Source: Rhodocyclales bacterium (GTDB lineage: Bacteria; Pseudomonadota; Gammaproteobacteria; Burkholderiales; Rhodocyclaceae). From it: DNA of 64,000 nt. A program made the position numbers and the translations under genes. The notes under the pieces are model-generated. The model was not told the DNA's origin and ran no database searches. It was given only the letters and a program-made list of their open reading frames with translations. How positions within the stretch are numbered: the stretch's first letter is position 1; each line of letters opens with the position of its first letter. Shown piece after piece: positions 9,251 through 17,126 of the stretch. The stretch is taken from positions 1 through 64,000 of the forward strand of contig JAQGMF010000020.1 of the NCBI GenBank assembly GCA_028292505.1, read 5' to 3'.

Positions 9251-9268
9251 TGTATCAAGTTGTAAGCA
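9251..9268 (-). promoter_or_regulatory. Putative response-regulator box, copy A
   Basis: On the + strand it reads TGTATCAAGTTGTAAGCA: two TGTA cores 10 bp apart, one helical turn, as expected for OmpR/PhoB-type regulators. It matches 15 of 18 positions with the site at 20804-20821. Both sites lie 80-90 nt upstream of minus-strand genes for exported proteins. Confidence 0.45.
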
Positions 9269-9372
9269 GTGTTTTGCTGATTGATGGATAACAGAGGGTT
9301 ATGCTTTTGGCCGTGCCCCCAGCCACGCTGCAGTGCGATACTTCGGTCTTTACTTGGTGCGGGAGAAAGACA

Positions 9373-10122
9373 GTGAAAGTTCTGGTGCCGGTCAAGCGCG
9401 TGGTGGACTACAACGTGAAAATACGGGTCAAAGCCGATCAAAGCGGCGTCGATCTGGCCAACGTCAAGATGTCCATGAATCCGTTCGACGAGATTGCCGT
9501 AGAAGAGGCCGTGCGCTTGCGCGAAGCCGGCGTGGCGAGCGAGGTGGTCGTGGTGAGCTGTGGTGCGGCAAATTGTCAGGACACCTTGCGTGCCGCGATG
9601 GCTATCGGTGCGGATCGCGCCATCCTAGTGGAAACCGATGCGGAACTGCAACCGCTGGCTGTCGCCAAGCTGCTCAAGGCCGTGGCATTGAAGGAAGCGC
9701 CGCAGTTGCTGATTCTCGGCAAGCAGGCCATCGATGACGACGCCAACCAGACCGGCCAGATGCTCGCCGCCATGCTGGGTTGGCCACAGGCGACCTTCGC
9801 GTCGAAGATCGTGGTCGGCGACAAGTGCCTGAACGTGACGCGCGAAATAGACGGCGGCCTGGAAACGCTGGAAGTCAGTCTGCCGGCCGTAGTGACGGCG
9901 GATCTGCGCTTGAACGAGCCGCGTTATGCCACCTTGCCGAACATCATGAAAGCCAAGAAGAAGCCACTTGATAACGTGACACCGGAGGCGCTGGGCGTGG
10001 ATATCACGCCTCGCCTGAAAACCTTGCAGGTGGTCGAACCCCCGCAACGCGTCGGTGGCGTAAAAGTGGCAAGCGTGGAAGAACTCGTCGGCAAGCTTCG
10101 CAACGAAGCCAAGGTGATTTAA
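9373..10122 (+). CDS. etfB: Electron transfer flavoprotein beta subunit
   Basis: Encodes 249 residues, the usual EtfB length, from a GTG start; the conserved N-terminus [12 protein letters not shown] begins here and the in-frame region upstream is not protein-like. The family signature is seen in [21 protein letters not shown] and the AMP-binding region around [14 protein letters not shown]. With EtfA it takes electrons from acyl-CoA dehydrogenases and passes them to ETF-ubiquinone oxidoreductase. It is separated from etfA by 12 nt and is surely co-transcribed. The acyl-CoA dehydrogenase gene just downstream is a plausible partner. Confidence 0.95.
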   Translation: MKVLVPVKRVVDYNVKIRVKADQSGVDLANVKMSMNPFDEIAVEEAVRLREAGVASEVVVVSCGAANCQDTLRAAMAIGADRAILVETDAELQPLAVAKLLKAVALKEAPQLLILGKQAIDDDANQTGQMLAAMLGWPQATFASKIVVGDKCLNVTREIDGGLETLEVSLPAVVTADLRLNEPRYATLPNIMKAKKKPLDNVTPEALGVDITPRLKTLQVVEPPQRVGGVKVASVEELVGKLRNEAKVI

Positions 10123-10134
10123 GAAAGAAATGAT

Positions 10135-11067
10135 ATGAGCATACTCGTCATTGCAGAGCACGATAACAAACAGATCAAGGCCACGACGCTGAACACGCTC
10201 GGCGCGGCGGGCAAGATCGGTGGTGAGATTCACATTCTGGTCATCGGCGGCGCGTGCGCCGACGCAGCCGTGGCCGCCGCAAAAATTGCGGGCGTCGCCA
10301 AGGTGCGCGTCATCGACGCGGCACACTATGCCGATCAGACTGTGGAAAACGTCGCCGTAGCCGCCGCACAACTGGCGGGCAGTTATAGCCACGTGTTGTT
10401 GCCCGCATCGAGCTTCGGCAAAAATCTCGGCCCGCGTCTCGCTGCCTTGCTCGATGTGGCGCAGGTCTCGGACATCATCAGCGTCGTCTCGGCGGATACG
10501 TTCGTGCGACCTATCTATGCTGGCAATGCGCTGGCAACCGTGCAGAGCAGCGACCCGGTGAAGGTCGTGACGGTGCGCGTGTCGGCATTCGACGCGGTGG
10601 CAGCGCAGGGTGGCAGTGCGCCCATCGAAGCTGCGCCGGTCGGCCCCGATCTGGGCGTATCGAAACTGGTCGGCCGTGAGTTGACCGTATCGGCACGACC
10701 CACACTCGGCGCGGCACGTGTGGTGGTTTCCGGTGGCCGCGCGCTGGGCAGCCACGAAAACTTCCACGCCGTGCTGGAGCCGCTCGCCGACAAACTCGGC
10801 GCCGCCATCGGCGCTTCGCGCGCGGCCGTGGATGCGGGTTTCGCGCCGAACGACAGTCAAGTTGGGCAGACGGGGCAGGTCGTCGCACCCGATCTGTATA
10901 TTGCCATTGGCATATCCGGGGCGATCCAGCATCTGGCCGGCATGAAGGAGTCGCGGGTCATCGTGGCGATCAACAAGGACCCCGATGCGGTGATCTTCCA
11001 GGTGGCCGACTACGGCCTTGTCGGCGATCTGTTCGAACTGGTGCCGCAGCTCACCGCGGCCTTGTAG
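10135..11067 (+). CDS. etfA: Electron transfer flavoprotein alpha subunit (FAD-binding)
   Basis: Encodes 310 residues, normal for EtfA. The N-terminal adenine-nucleotide-like domain starts [11 protein letters not shown]. The C-terminal FAD domain (about 190-305) has the diagnostic run [20 protein letters not shown] followed by [11 protein letters not shown]. It forms a heterodimer with EtfB and holds the redox-active FAD. It is the second gene of the etfBA operon and is followed by a strong hairpin. Confidence 0.95.
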   Translation: MSILVIAEHDNKQIKATTLNTLGAAGKIGGEIHILVIGGACADAAVAAAKIAGVAKVRVIDAAHYADQTVENVAVAAAQLAGSYSHVLLPASSFGKNLGPRLAALLDVAQVSDIISVVSADTFVRPIYAGNALATVQSSDPVKVVTVRVSAFDAVAAQGGSAPIEAAPVGPDLGVSKLVGRELTVSARPTLGAARVVVSGGRALGSHENFHAVLEPLADKLGAAIGASRAAVDAGFAPNDSQVGQTGQVVAPDLYIAIGISGAIQHLAGMKESRVIVAINKDPDAVIFQVADYGLVGDLFELVPQLTAAL

Positions 11068-11079
11068 GAAAGTACGGAA

Positions 11080-11101
11080 CAGGGCCGCAAATGCGGCCCT
11101 G
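11080..11101 (+). terminator. Hairpin terminator after etfA
   Basis: A 9-bp perfect stem (CAGGGCCGC/GCGGCCCTG) with an AAAT loop, 12 nt after the stop. The tail TTGCATTG is only moderately T-rich, so termination is likely but not certain. Confidence 0.65.
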
Positions 11102-11154
11102 TTGCATTGAAGACGGCACTGAACGCATGTGTATCTTCGTACTGGACGTCACAA

Positions 11155-11254
11155 CGTCATCCCCGCCATCTTTACAGACGGCAAAGCCGCATAACGCTCC
11201 CCTCGCCCGCCTGCGGGTGAGGGGTTGGGGGAGAGGGTATCGGCGGGAATGACG
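11155..11254. repeat. 100-bp nested palindromic intergenic element
   Basis: Outer arms CGTCATCCCCGCC and GGCGGGAATGACG (one mismatch) enclose a second 12-bp hairpin at 11199-11224 (CCCCTCGCCCGC/GCGGGTGAGGGG). It fills the etfA-acyl-CoA dehydrogenase gap. The GTCATcCC arms resemble those of the palindrome at 23047-23086, which suggests a REP/MITE-like family dispersed in this genome. Confidence 0.6.
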
Positions 11255-11288
11255 AAATTATGGGGCAATTCAATAAAAGGAGACCGGC

Positions 11289-13085
11289 ATGAGCGAATAC
11301 GTGGCGCCCATCAAGGACATGCAATTCGCATTACGCGAACTTGCCGGGCTCGATGATCTGGCTGCACTGCCGGGCTGCGAGGATGTTTCCCCCGATCTGG
11401 TCGATGCCATCCTGGAAGAAGCGGCGAAGTTTGCGGGCGGCATGCTCTCGCCGCTCAACCAGACGGGCGATCGCGAAGGCTGCCGTCTGGTCGGCAACGA
11501 AGTCACCACGCCATCAGGTTGGAAAGAGGCCTACCTGCAATTCGCCGAATCCGGCTGGACGGCCGTGGCTGCCGAAGCCGAACATGGCGGGCAGGGTTTG
11601 CCGACCGTGGTCTCGACCGTACTCAACGAGATGTGGAAGGCCGCCAACCTGGCTTTCTCTTTATGCCCAATGCTTACCAACGGTGCCATCGAAGCCTTGG
11701 TCCTGCGCGGTTCGGATGCGTTGAAACATACCTTCCTCGACAGGATGGTGTCCGGCGAGTGGACCGGCACCATGAACCTCACCGAGCCGCAAGCCGGCTC
11801 CGATCTCTCGGCGGTGCGCACGCGTGCCGAGCCGCAAGCCGACGACACCTACCGCATCTTCGGCCAGAAGATCTTCATCACGTATGGCGAGCACGACCTC
11901 ACGCCGAACATCGTGCACCTCGTGCTGGCGCGCTTGCCCGATGCGCCGGAAGGCGTGAAAGGTATTTCGCTGTTCGTAGTACCGAAGTTCCTCGTCAACG
12001 CCGACGGTTCGCTGGGTCTGCGCAACGACGTGCGCTGCGTGTCGCTCGAACACAAGCTCGGCATTCATGGCAGTCCGACCTGTGTCATGGCATACGGCGA
12101 TGAAGGCGGCGCGGTGGGTTATTTGGTCGGGCAAGCCAATCATGGTCTGGCCATCATGTTCATTATGATGAATGCGGCGCGTTTCGCGGTCGGCCTAGAA
12201 GGCGTGGCGATTGCCGAGCGGGCCTGGCAGCGCGCGTTGGCATTCGCCAAGGAACGCGTGCAGGGCTACGATCCCGCCGACAAAAGCGGTACGCGCGTGC
12301 CAATCATTCGTCATCCCGACGTGCAGCGCATGCTCATGCTCATGAAGTCGCAGACTGAGGCGATGCGCGCGCTGGCCTACGTCGTCGCCGCCGCGACAGA
12401 CCGTGCCGAGCGACATCCCGACGAACTCACGCGCACGCGTGCGCAAGGCTTCGTAGACCTGATGATCCCTGTCGTCAAAGGCTGGTGCACCGAGACCGGT
12501 ATCGAGGTCGCTTCGCTCGGTGTGCAGGTGCACGGCGGCATGGGCTACATCGAAGAGACCGGCGCGGCGCAGTACCTGCGCGATGCGCGCATCACGACCA
12601 TTTATGAGGGTACGACAGCCATCCAGGCAAACGATTTCATCGGCCGCAAGATCGCGCGCGACAAGGGCGCGGCCATTGGCCTGGTGCTCGCCGAAATGCG
12701 TGAGACGGCGGCAACCTGCACCGTCATCGGCGGCGAAAATTTCGGGCGCATTGGCGCCTCGCTCAACGCCGGTGCCAACGCGCTGACCAGCAGCGTGGTG
12801 TGGCTGCTGCGCACCTTTCCGGAATTGCCCGGCGAGGCGTATGCGTCGTCGGTGCCGTTGCTGCGCTTGGCGGGTATCGTATTTGGCGGCTGGCAGATGG
12901 CGCGCGCCGCACTTGCTGCGCATCGGCGCGTCGGGGCCGGGGCGAACGACAAGGATTTTCTCGAAGCCAAGATCAATACCGCGCGATTTTATGCTGATCA
13001 CGTATTGTCACAGGCTGACGGCATCGCGCACTGCGTGATCAATGGCGCTGCCGTGACATTGGCAAGTGGTCTCGCGGATACCTGA
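11289..13085 (+). CDS. Acyl-CoA dehydrogenase, long form with extra C-terminal domain
   Basis: Encodes 598 residues, longer than the roughly 380 of classical acyl-CoA dehydrogenases, as in the DmdC/AcdA-like class. FAD-contacting segments are visible: MNLTEPQAGSDLS and FGQKIFITYGEHD. The likely catalytic Glu is in ITTIYEGTTAIQ near 440. The last 130 residues form the extra helical domain of this subfamily. It would oxidise an acyl-CoA (possibly medium-chain or methylthiopropionyl-CoA; substrate not deducible) and reduce the ETF encoded just upstream. AAAAGGAG precedes the ATG. Confidence 0.88.
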   Translation: MSEYVAPIKDMQFALRELAGLDDLAALPGCEDVSPDLVDAILEEAAKFAGGMLSPLNQTGDREGCRLVGNEVTTPSGWKEAYLQFAESGWTAVAAEAEHGGQGLPTVVSTVLNEMWKAANLAFSLCPMLTNGAIEALVLRGSDALKHTFLDRMVSGEWTGTMNLTEPQAGSDLSAVRTRAEPQADDTYRIFGQKIFITYGEHDLTPNIVHLVLARLPDAPEGVKGISLFVVPKFLVNADGSLGLRNDVRCVSLEHKLGIHGSPTCVMAYGDEGGAVGYLVGQANHGLAIMFIMMNAARFAVGLEGVAIAERAWQRALAFAKERVQGYDPADKSGTRVPIIRHPDVQRMLMLMKSQTEAMRALAYVVAAATDRAERHPDELTRTRAQGFVDLMIPVVKGWCTETGIEVASLGVQVHGGMGYIEETGAAQYLRDARITTIYEGTTAIQANDFIGRKIARDKGAAIGLVLAEMRETAATCTVIGGENFGRIGASLNAGANALTSSVVWLLRTFPELPGEAYASSVPLLRLAGIVFGGWQMARAALAAHRRVGAGANDKDFLEAKINTARFYADHVLSQADGIAHCVINGAAVTLASGLADT

Positions 13086-13094
13086 TAACAGGCT

Positions 13095-13208
13095 TTAATG
13101 CAGGACAATCAGCTCGATGACAGCCGGGGCGAAGGCCAGAGCGACGGATGCCGTAACGATGGCGACGTTCGTAAGAGTCCTGATTGCACGGGTATATTGG
13201 GTTTTCAT
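13095..13208 (-). CDS. Small membrane or signal-peptide-like protein, 37 aa
   Basis: An ATG preceded by AAGGAG at ideal 6-nt spacing opens a 37-codon frame ending in TAA. The product begins MKTQYTRAIRT, then has one hydrophobic segment (about 13-36, NVAIVTASVALAFAPAVIEL). Positive N-terminus plus hydrophobic body predicts a single-pass inner-membrane peptide. I do not recognise it. It lies 237 nt downstream of yejF on the same strand and converges with the acyl-CoA dehydrogenase gene. A hairpin with a short T-run lies just before its ribosome binding site. Confidence 0.6.
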   Translation of the reverse strand: MKTQYTRAIRTLTNVAIVTASVALAFAPAVIELIVLH

Positions 13209-13227
13209 ATGCTTCTCCTTCAGTTTC

Positions 13228-13252
13228 AAAAGGCGCCGGTTTGGCGTCCTTT
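13228..13252 (-). promoter_or_regulatory. Terminator-like hairpin before the 37-aa gene
   Basis: On the minus strand AAAGG-A-CGCC pairs with GGCG-CCTTT across an AAACC loop and runs into TTTT, then 7 nt later the AAGGAG. Either the terminator of an upstream transcript (yejF) or an attenuator controlling the small gene. Confidence 0.45.
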
Positions 13253-13445
13253 ATGGATTGAAGTATTGACTCGGCGGGACAAACAAGCCATTCGATCTTT
13301 TGGATGATGGTATTTGTCAGACTTATTTGCGGTCAGCAATGAGCCTCAATCGAAGCTAACAGAACGGCGCGCCGTATTCCTTCGATAACTTGCGCATGTC
13401 GAATGAGTTTTTACAAGTGAGTCCGGTTTTGCCTGGAGCCCGGTT
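13253..13445. other. 193-bp non-coding region after yejF
   Basis: No gene or strong promoter is visible between the yejF stop and the hairpin before the small peptide gene. It is slightly AT-richer than its surroundings, which fits a promoter or leader for that gene. Confidence 0.5.
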
Positions 13446-15023
13446 TCAAATGGCGTTCAGCAATTCACGCGTGTAGTCCGATTCCGGCTCGTTCAGCACC
13501 TTCTCCAGCGTGCCCGCCTCGACGATGCGGCTGTCTTTCATCACCATGACACGGTGAGCCATGGCCCGCACTACTTCAATGTCATGTGTGACCAGCACGT
13601 AACTCAGGCGGTATTTGCGCTGCAGCTCGGCCAGCAATTGCAGCACTTGTTGTTGGATGGTTACGTCGAGTGCACTGGTCGGTTCGTCGAGAACGACGAC
13701 GGTGGGCTTGACGATCAAGGCGCGTGCAATCGCGATGCGCTGGCGCTGACCGCCGGAGAACTCGTGCGGATAGCGCGCTAGCAGTGGTTCGATCAAGCCG
13801 TTTTCGGATAAGCCAACGTCATGCAGTGCGCCGATGACGCGCTCGCGGCGCTGCGCCAGTGTGAGCGACTTTTCGTGCACTTCGAGACCTTCGCCGACGA
13901 TCTGCTCGACCGTCAGGCGCGGCGATAACGAGGAGAGTGGATCCTGGAAGACCACTTGCAAGCGGCGACGCAAGTCGCGCTTCTGGGCGCGCGATTGGCC
14001 CTTCCAGTTGGCGCCATTGATAAGGATGTCGCCCGACGAAGGGGTGAGATCGAGCAGGGCGAGCGCAAGTGAAGTCTTGCCCGAGCCCGACTCGCCGATC
14101 ACGCCGAGCGTCTCGCCTGGCGCGAGTTTGAAGTTGGCTGCCTGCACCGCCGTGAAGCGGCCTTTGCTGACCCAACCACGCAAACCCGGTCGCGCGACGG
14201 GATAGTCGACATGCACGCTCTGCGCTTCGAGTACGCAACCTTCGCCTGCGAGGCCAACGTCGCGTTGCGGCCTGCTGGCGATGAGTTTGCGCGTGTAGGC
14301 GTGCTGCGGATCATTCATCACTGTGGCCGTCGCACCTTGCTCGACGAGCACGCCGCGCTCCATCACGGCGACGCGATCGGCGAAGCGGCGCACGAGGTTG
14401 AGATCGTGCGTGATGATGAGAATCGCCATGCCGGTTTCGCGGCGCAACTGGTCGAGCAGATCGAGTATCTGGTGGCGGATGGTAACGTCGAGTGCGGTCG
14501 TCGGCTCGTCGGCGATGAGGAGTTGCGGCCCGCATGCCAATGCCATAGCGATCATGGCGCGCTGGCGTTGACCGCCGGAGAGTTGATGCGGGTAACTGCC
14601 GACGCGCCGCGCCGCTTCGGCAACGCCGACGCGTTTGAGCGCGGCAATGGCCTGCATGCGTGCGTCCTTGCGATTGAGGCCCTTGTGCAGTTGCAATGAC
14701 TCGACGATCTGATCGCCGATGGTCATAACGGGGTTGAGGGCCGTCATCGGCTCCTGGAAGATCATGGCGATCTTGCTGCCGCGCAGGTCGCGTAGCGCAT
14801 CGGGCGGCATCGACAATACATCGCGTCCCTCGAACAAAATCTCCCCCGACAGTCTGGCGGATTCGACAAGACGCATCATCGACAGCGCCGTGACTGTCTT
14901 GCCCGAGCCCGACTCGCCGACCAGTGCAAGTTTTTCGCCAGCCTTGATCGAGAACGAGACTTTCTCCACCACGCGTCGCGTGCCGAAGTGGATGTCGAGA
15001 TCGCGAACCGAGAGCAGGCTCAT
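13446..15023 (-). CDS. yejF: Peptide ABC transporter ATP-binding protein, double ABC domain (YejF type)
   Basis: Encodes 525 residues with two complete nucleotide-binding domains in tandem. Walker A motifs GESGSGKT occur at 36-43 and near 310; each half has a signature (LSGGQRQRAM, FSGGQRQRIA) and a Walker B ending DEPTTALD or DEPTSALD. The fused arrangement is typical of YejF, which energises oligopeptide (including microcin C in E. coli) import. The ATG overlaps the yejE stop by 4 nt (ATGA), so translation is coupled and the longer open frame upstream is not used. Confidence 0.92.
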   Translation of the reverse strand: MSLLSVRDLDIHFGTRRVVEKVSFSIKAGEKLALVGESGSGKTVTALSMMRLVESARLSGEILFEGRDVLSMPPDALRDLRGSKIAMIFQEPMTALNPVMTIGDQIVESLQLHKGLNRKDARMQAIAALKRVGVAEAARRVGSYPHQLSGGQRQRAMIAMALACGPQLLIADEPTTALDVTIRHQILDLLDQLRRETGMAILIITHDLNLVRRFADRVAVMERGVLVEQGATATVMNDPQHAYTRKLIASRPQRDVGLAGEGCVLEAQSVHVDYPVARPGLRGWVSKGRFTAVQAANFKLAPGETLGVIGESGSGKTSLALALLDLTPSSGDILINGANWKGQSRAQKRDLRRRLQVVFQDPLSSLSPRLTVEQIVGEGLEVHEKSLTLAQRRERVIGALHDVGLSENGLIEPLLARYPHEFSGGQRQRIAIARALIVKPTVVVLDEPTSALDVTIQQQVLQLLAELQRKYRLSYVLVTHDIEVVRAMAHRVMVMKDSRIVEAGTLEKVLNEPESDYTRELLNAI

Positions 15024-16090
15024 GCCGCGTCTCCCGCCGCTTTTGTCACAATAGCCTTGCGCGGATCGAGCGCGTCGCGCAGTGCGTCGCCGATCAATGT
15101 CAGAAGCAACAGCGTGCCGACAAGCACGGTAAAGGTCGCGAGCGAAATCCACCATGCATCCAGGTTGGCCTTGCCCTGCGCCAGCAACTCGCCGAGGCTG
15201 GGTGTGCCCGGCGGCGCACCCAGCCCCAGAAAATCGAGACTCGTCAGCGCGCCGATAGCGCCGGCCATTTCGAAGGGAATCAGCGTGATGATCGGTGTGA
15301 GTGCGTTCGGCAGGATATGGCGGAAGATGATGACGCGTCTTCTCTGACCCAGCGCGCGCGCCGCGCGAACATAGTCGAGCGTGCGATTGCGCAGGAATTC
15401 AGCGCGCACATAAGCCGCGATACTCATCCAGCCGAAGGCGGCAATGATGATCACGAGCAGCGAGATGCTCGGTGCGAAGAGCGCCGAAAAAATGATCAGC
15501 ATGTAGAGCTGCGGCATCGAATTCCAGATTTCGACAAAGCGCTCCATTGCAATGTCGGTCCAGTTGGCGAAGAAACCCTGGATGGCGCCGTAAAGGATGC
15601 CCATGAGAGCACACAGCGCAGTCACGACCAGTGCGAAGAGCACCGATATGCGAAAGCCATATAGAAGGCAGGCAAGCAAGTCGCGACCGCGATCGTCGGT
15701 GCCGAGAAGATTGGCGCGAGTCGGGCGAGCAGGATTCGGATCGGTTGCGAAGTAGTTGATGCTGTCATGGTGATACGGATTGGGCGGGAAAATTGCAAAG
15801 TTGCTGGGTTTGGCCAACTGCGCGCGAATGAAGGGGTCGAGGTAGTCGGTCGGTGTATGAAAATCCCCGTCAAAGGTGGTTTCCGGCAAAACATGGAAGA
15901 TGGGGAAATACCAATGTCCTGCGTAGCGAACAATGATCGGCTTGTCGTTTGAAAGTAACTCGGCTCCCAGGCTAAGCACGAAAAGTACGCAGAAAATCAG
16001 CAGGCTCCAGTAGCCGGGCCGGTGCGCGCGAAAGCGCCGCCACGCACGACGCGCGGGGCTTTGCGGAGAGTGGCTGACGGCTTCAGTCAT
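15020..16090 (-). CDS. yejE: Peptide ABC transporter permease (YejE type)
   Basis: Encodes 356 residues. The N-terminal helix (about 28-46) and the large periplasmic insertion with GTDDRGRDLLACLLYGFR fit the OppC/DppC-like class; four to five helices follow. The permease EAA loop is seen as VRAARALGQRRRVIIFRHILPNA. It would form the inner-membrane channel with YejB. It overlaps yejB by 8 nt and yejF by 4 nt. Confidence 0.92.
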   Translation of the reverse strand: MTEAVSHSPQSPARRAWRRFRAHRPGYWSLLIFCVLFVLSLGAELLSNDKPIIVRYAGHWYFPIFHVLPETTFDGDFHTPTDYLDPFIRAQLAKPSNFAIFPPNPYHHDSINYFATDPNPARPTRANLLGTDDRGRDLLACLLYGFRISVLFALVVTALCALMGILYGAIQGFFANWTDIAMERFVEIWNSMPQLYMLIIFSALFAPSISLLVIIIAAFGWMSIAAYVRAEFLRNRTLDYVRAARALGQRRRVIIFRHILPNALTPIITLIPFEMAGAIGALTSLDFLGLGAPPGTPSLGELLAQGKANLDAWWISLATFTVLVGTLLLLTLIGDALRDALDPRKAIVTKAAGDAA

Positions 16091-17123
16091 ATTTCACCCG
16101 TGGGTCGACCCATAGGTAGCTCAGATCCCGAATCAAGGTCGTAATCAAGCCGATCAAAGTAAACAGAAAGAGGCTGCCAAGTACGACGGGATAATCGCGT
16201 CGAATGACAGATTCATACGACAGAAGTCCCAGGCCTTGAAGCGAGAAAAGCGTTTCGATCAGCAAGGAGCCGCTGAAGAAAGCACCTATGAAGGCCGCCG
16301 GGAAGCCCGTCATGATCGGAATCAGGGCGTTGCGAAATACATGTCGCCAAAGCACGCTCTGTTCATCCAGTCCTTTGGCCCGAGCTGTCAGCACATATTG
16401 TTTATGGATCTCTTCGAGAACCGAGTTCTTGGTCATCATCGTGATGATCGCAAAGCTGCCGAGCACCATCGAAATGACAGGCAGTGTGATGTGCCATAGA
16501 TAGTCGACGATCTTGGCGCCAAGGCTCAAGGTCTCCCAGTTCGACGAAGTCAGGCCGCGCAATGGAAACCACTGTACAAAGCTACCGCCGCCGAACAGCA
16601 CGAGCAGCAGCACGCCCATGACAAAGGGAGGAATCGCATGGCCCAACAGCACGATGAAGGTCGACGTCGTGTCGAACCGGCTGCCAGCGCGCACGGCCTT
16701 GGCGATACCTAATGGTACGGAGATAAGATAGGTGAGGAGAAAACTCCACAGGCCGAGAGAAATCGAGACGGGGAGTTTCTCGCGGATGAGTTGCCACACG
16801 GGCTTGTTGTAGAAAAAGCTTTCGCCCAGATCAAAGCGCATGAACCGCTTCATCATCTGCACGTAGCGCACACGGGCCGGTTTGTCGAAACCGTAGAGAG
16901 CCCGGATTTCTTGTAGTCGCTTGGCGTCTACACCTTGTCTGCCGCGATAGGTTGCCCCACTTGCACCACCACTTTCGCCAATAGCGTTGCGGCCCTGCAT
17001 CTGCGCTACGAGTTGCTCCACGGGACCGCCGGGAACGAACTGGATGACGATGAAAGTAATCGTCAACACGCCTAGCAGTGTTGGAATCATGAGTAGCAAA
17101 CGTTTGAAGATGTAAGACCACAT
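16083..17123 (-). CDS. yejB: Peptide ABC transporter permease (YejB type)
   Basis: Encodes 346 residues. The N-terminal MWSYIFKRLLLMIPTLLGV and IQFVPGGPVEQ are hallmarks of the OppB/DppB/YejB class. The insertion rich in Gly around GESGGASGATYRGRQG is typical of YejB. The EAA loop reads LTARAKGLDEQSVLWRHVFRNA. It pairs with YejE. It lies 3 nt after yejA and overlaps yejE. Confidence 0.92.
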   Translation of the reverse strand: MWSYIFKRLLLMIPTLLGVLTITFIVIQFVPGGPVEQLVAQMQGRNAIGESGGASGATYRGRQGVDAKRLQEIRALYGFDKPARVRYVQMMKRFMRFDLGESFFYNKPVWQLIREKLPVSISLGLWSFLLTYLISVPLGIAKAVRAGSRFDTTSTFIVLLGHAIPPFVMGVLLLVLFGGGSFVQWFPLRGLTSSNWETLSLGAKIVDYLWHITLPVISMVLGSFAIITMMTKNSVLEEIHKQYVLTARAKGLDEQSVLWRHVFRNALIPIMTGFPAAFIGAFFSGSLLIETLFSLQGLGLLSYESVIRRDYPVVLGSLFLFTLIGLITTLIRDLSYLWVDPRVKYD

Positions 17124-17126
17124 GCC

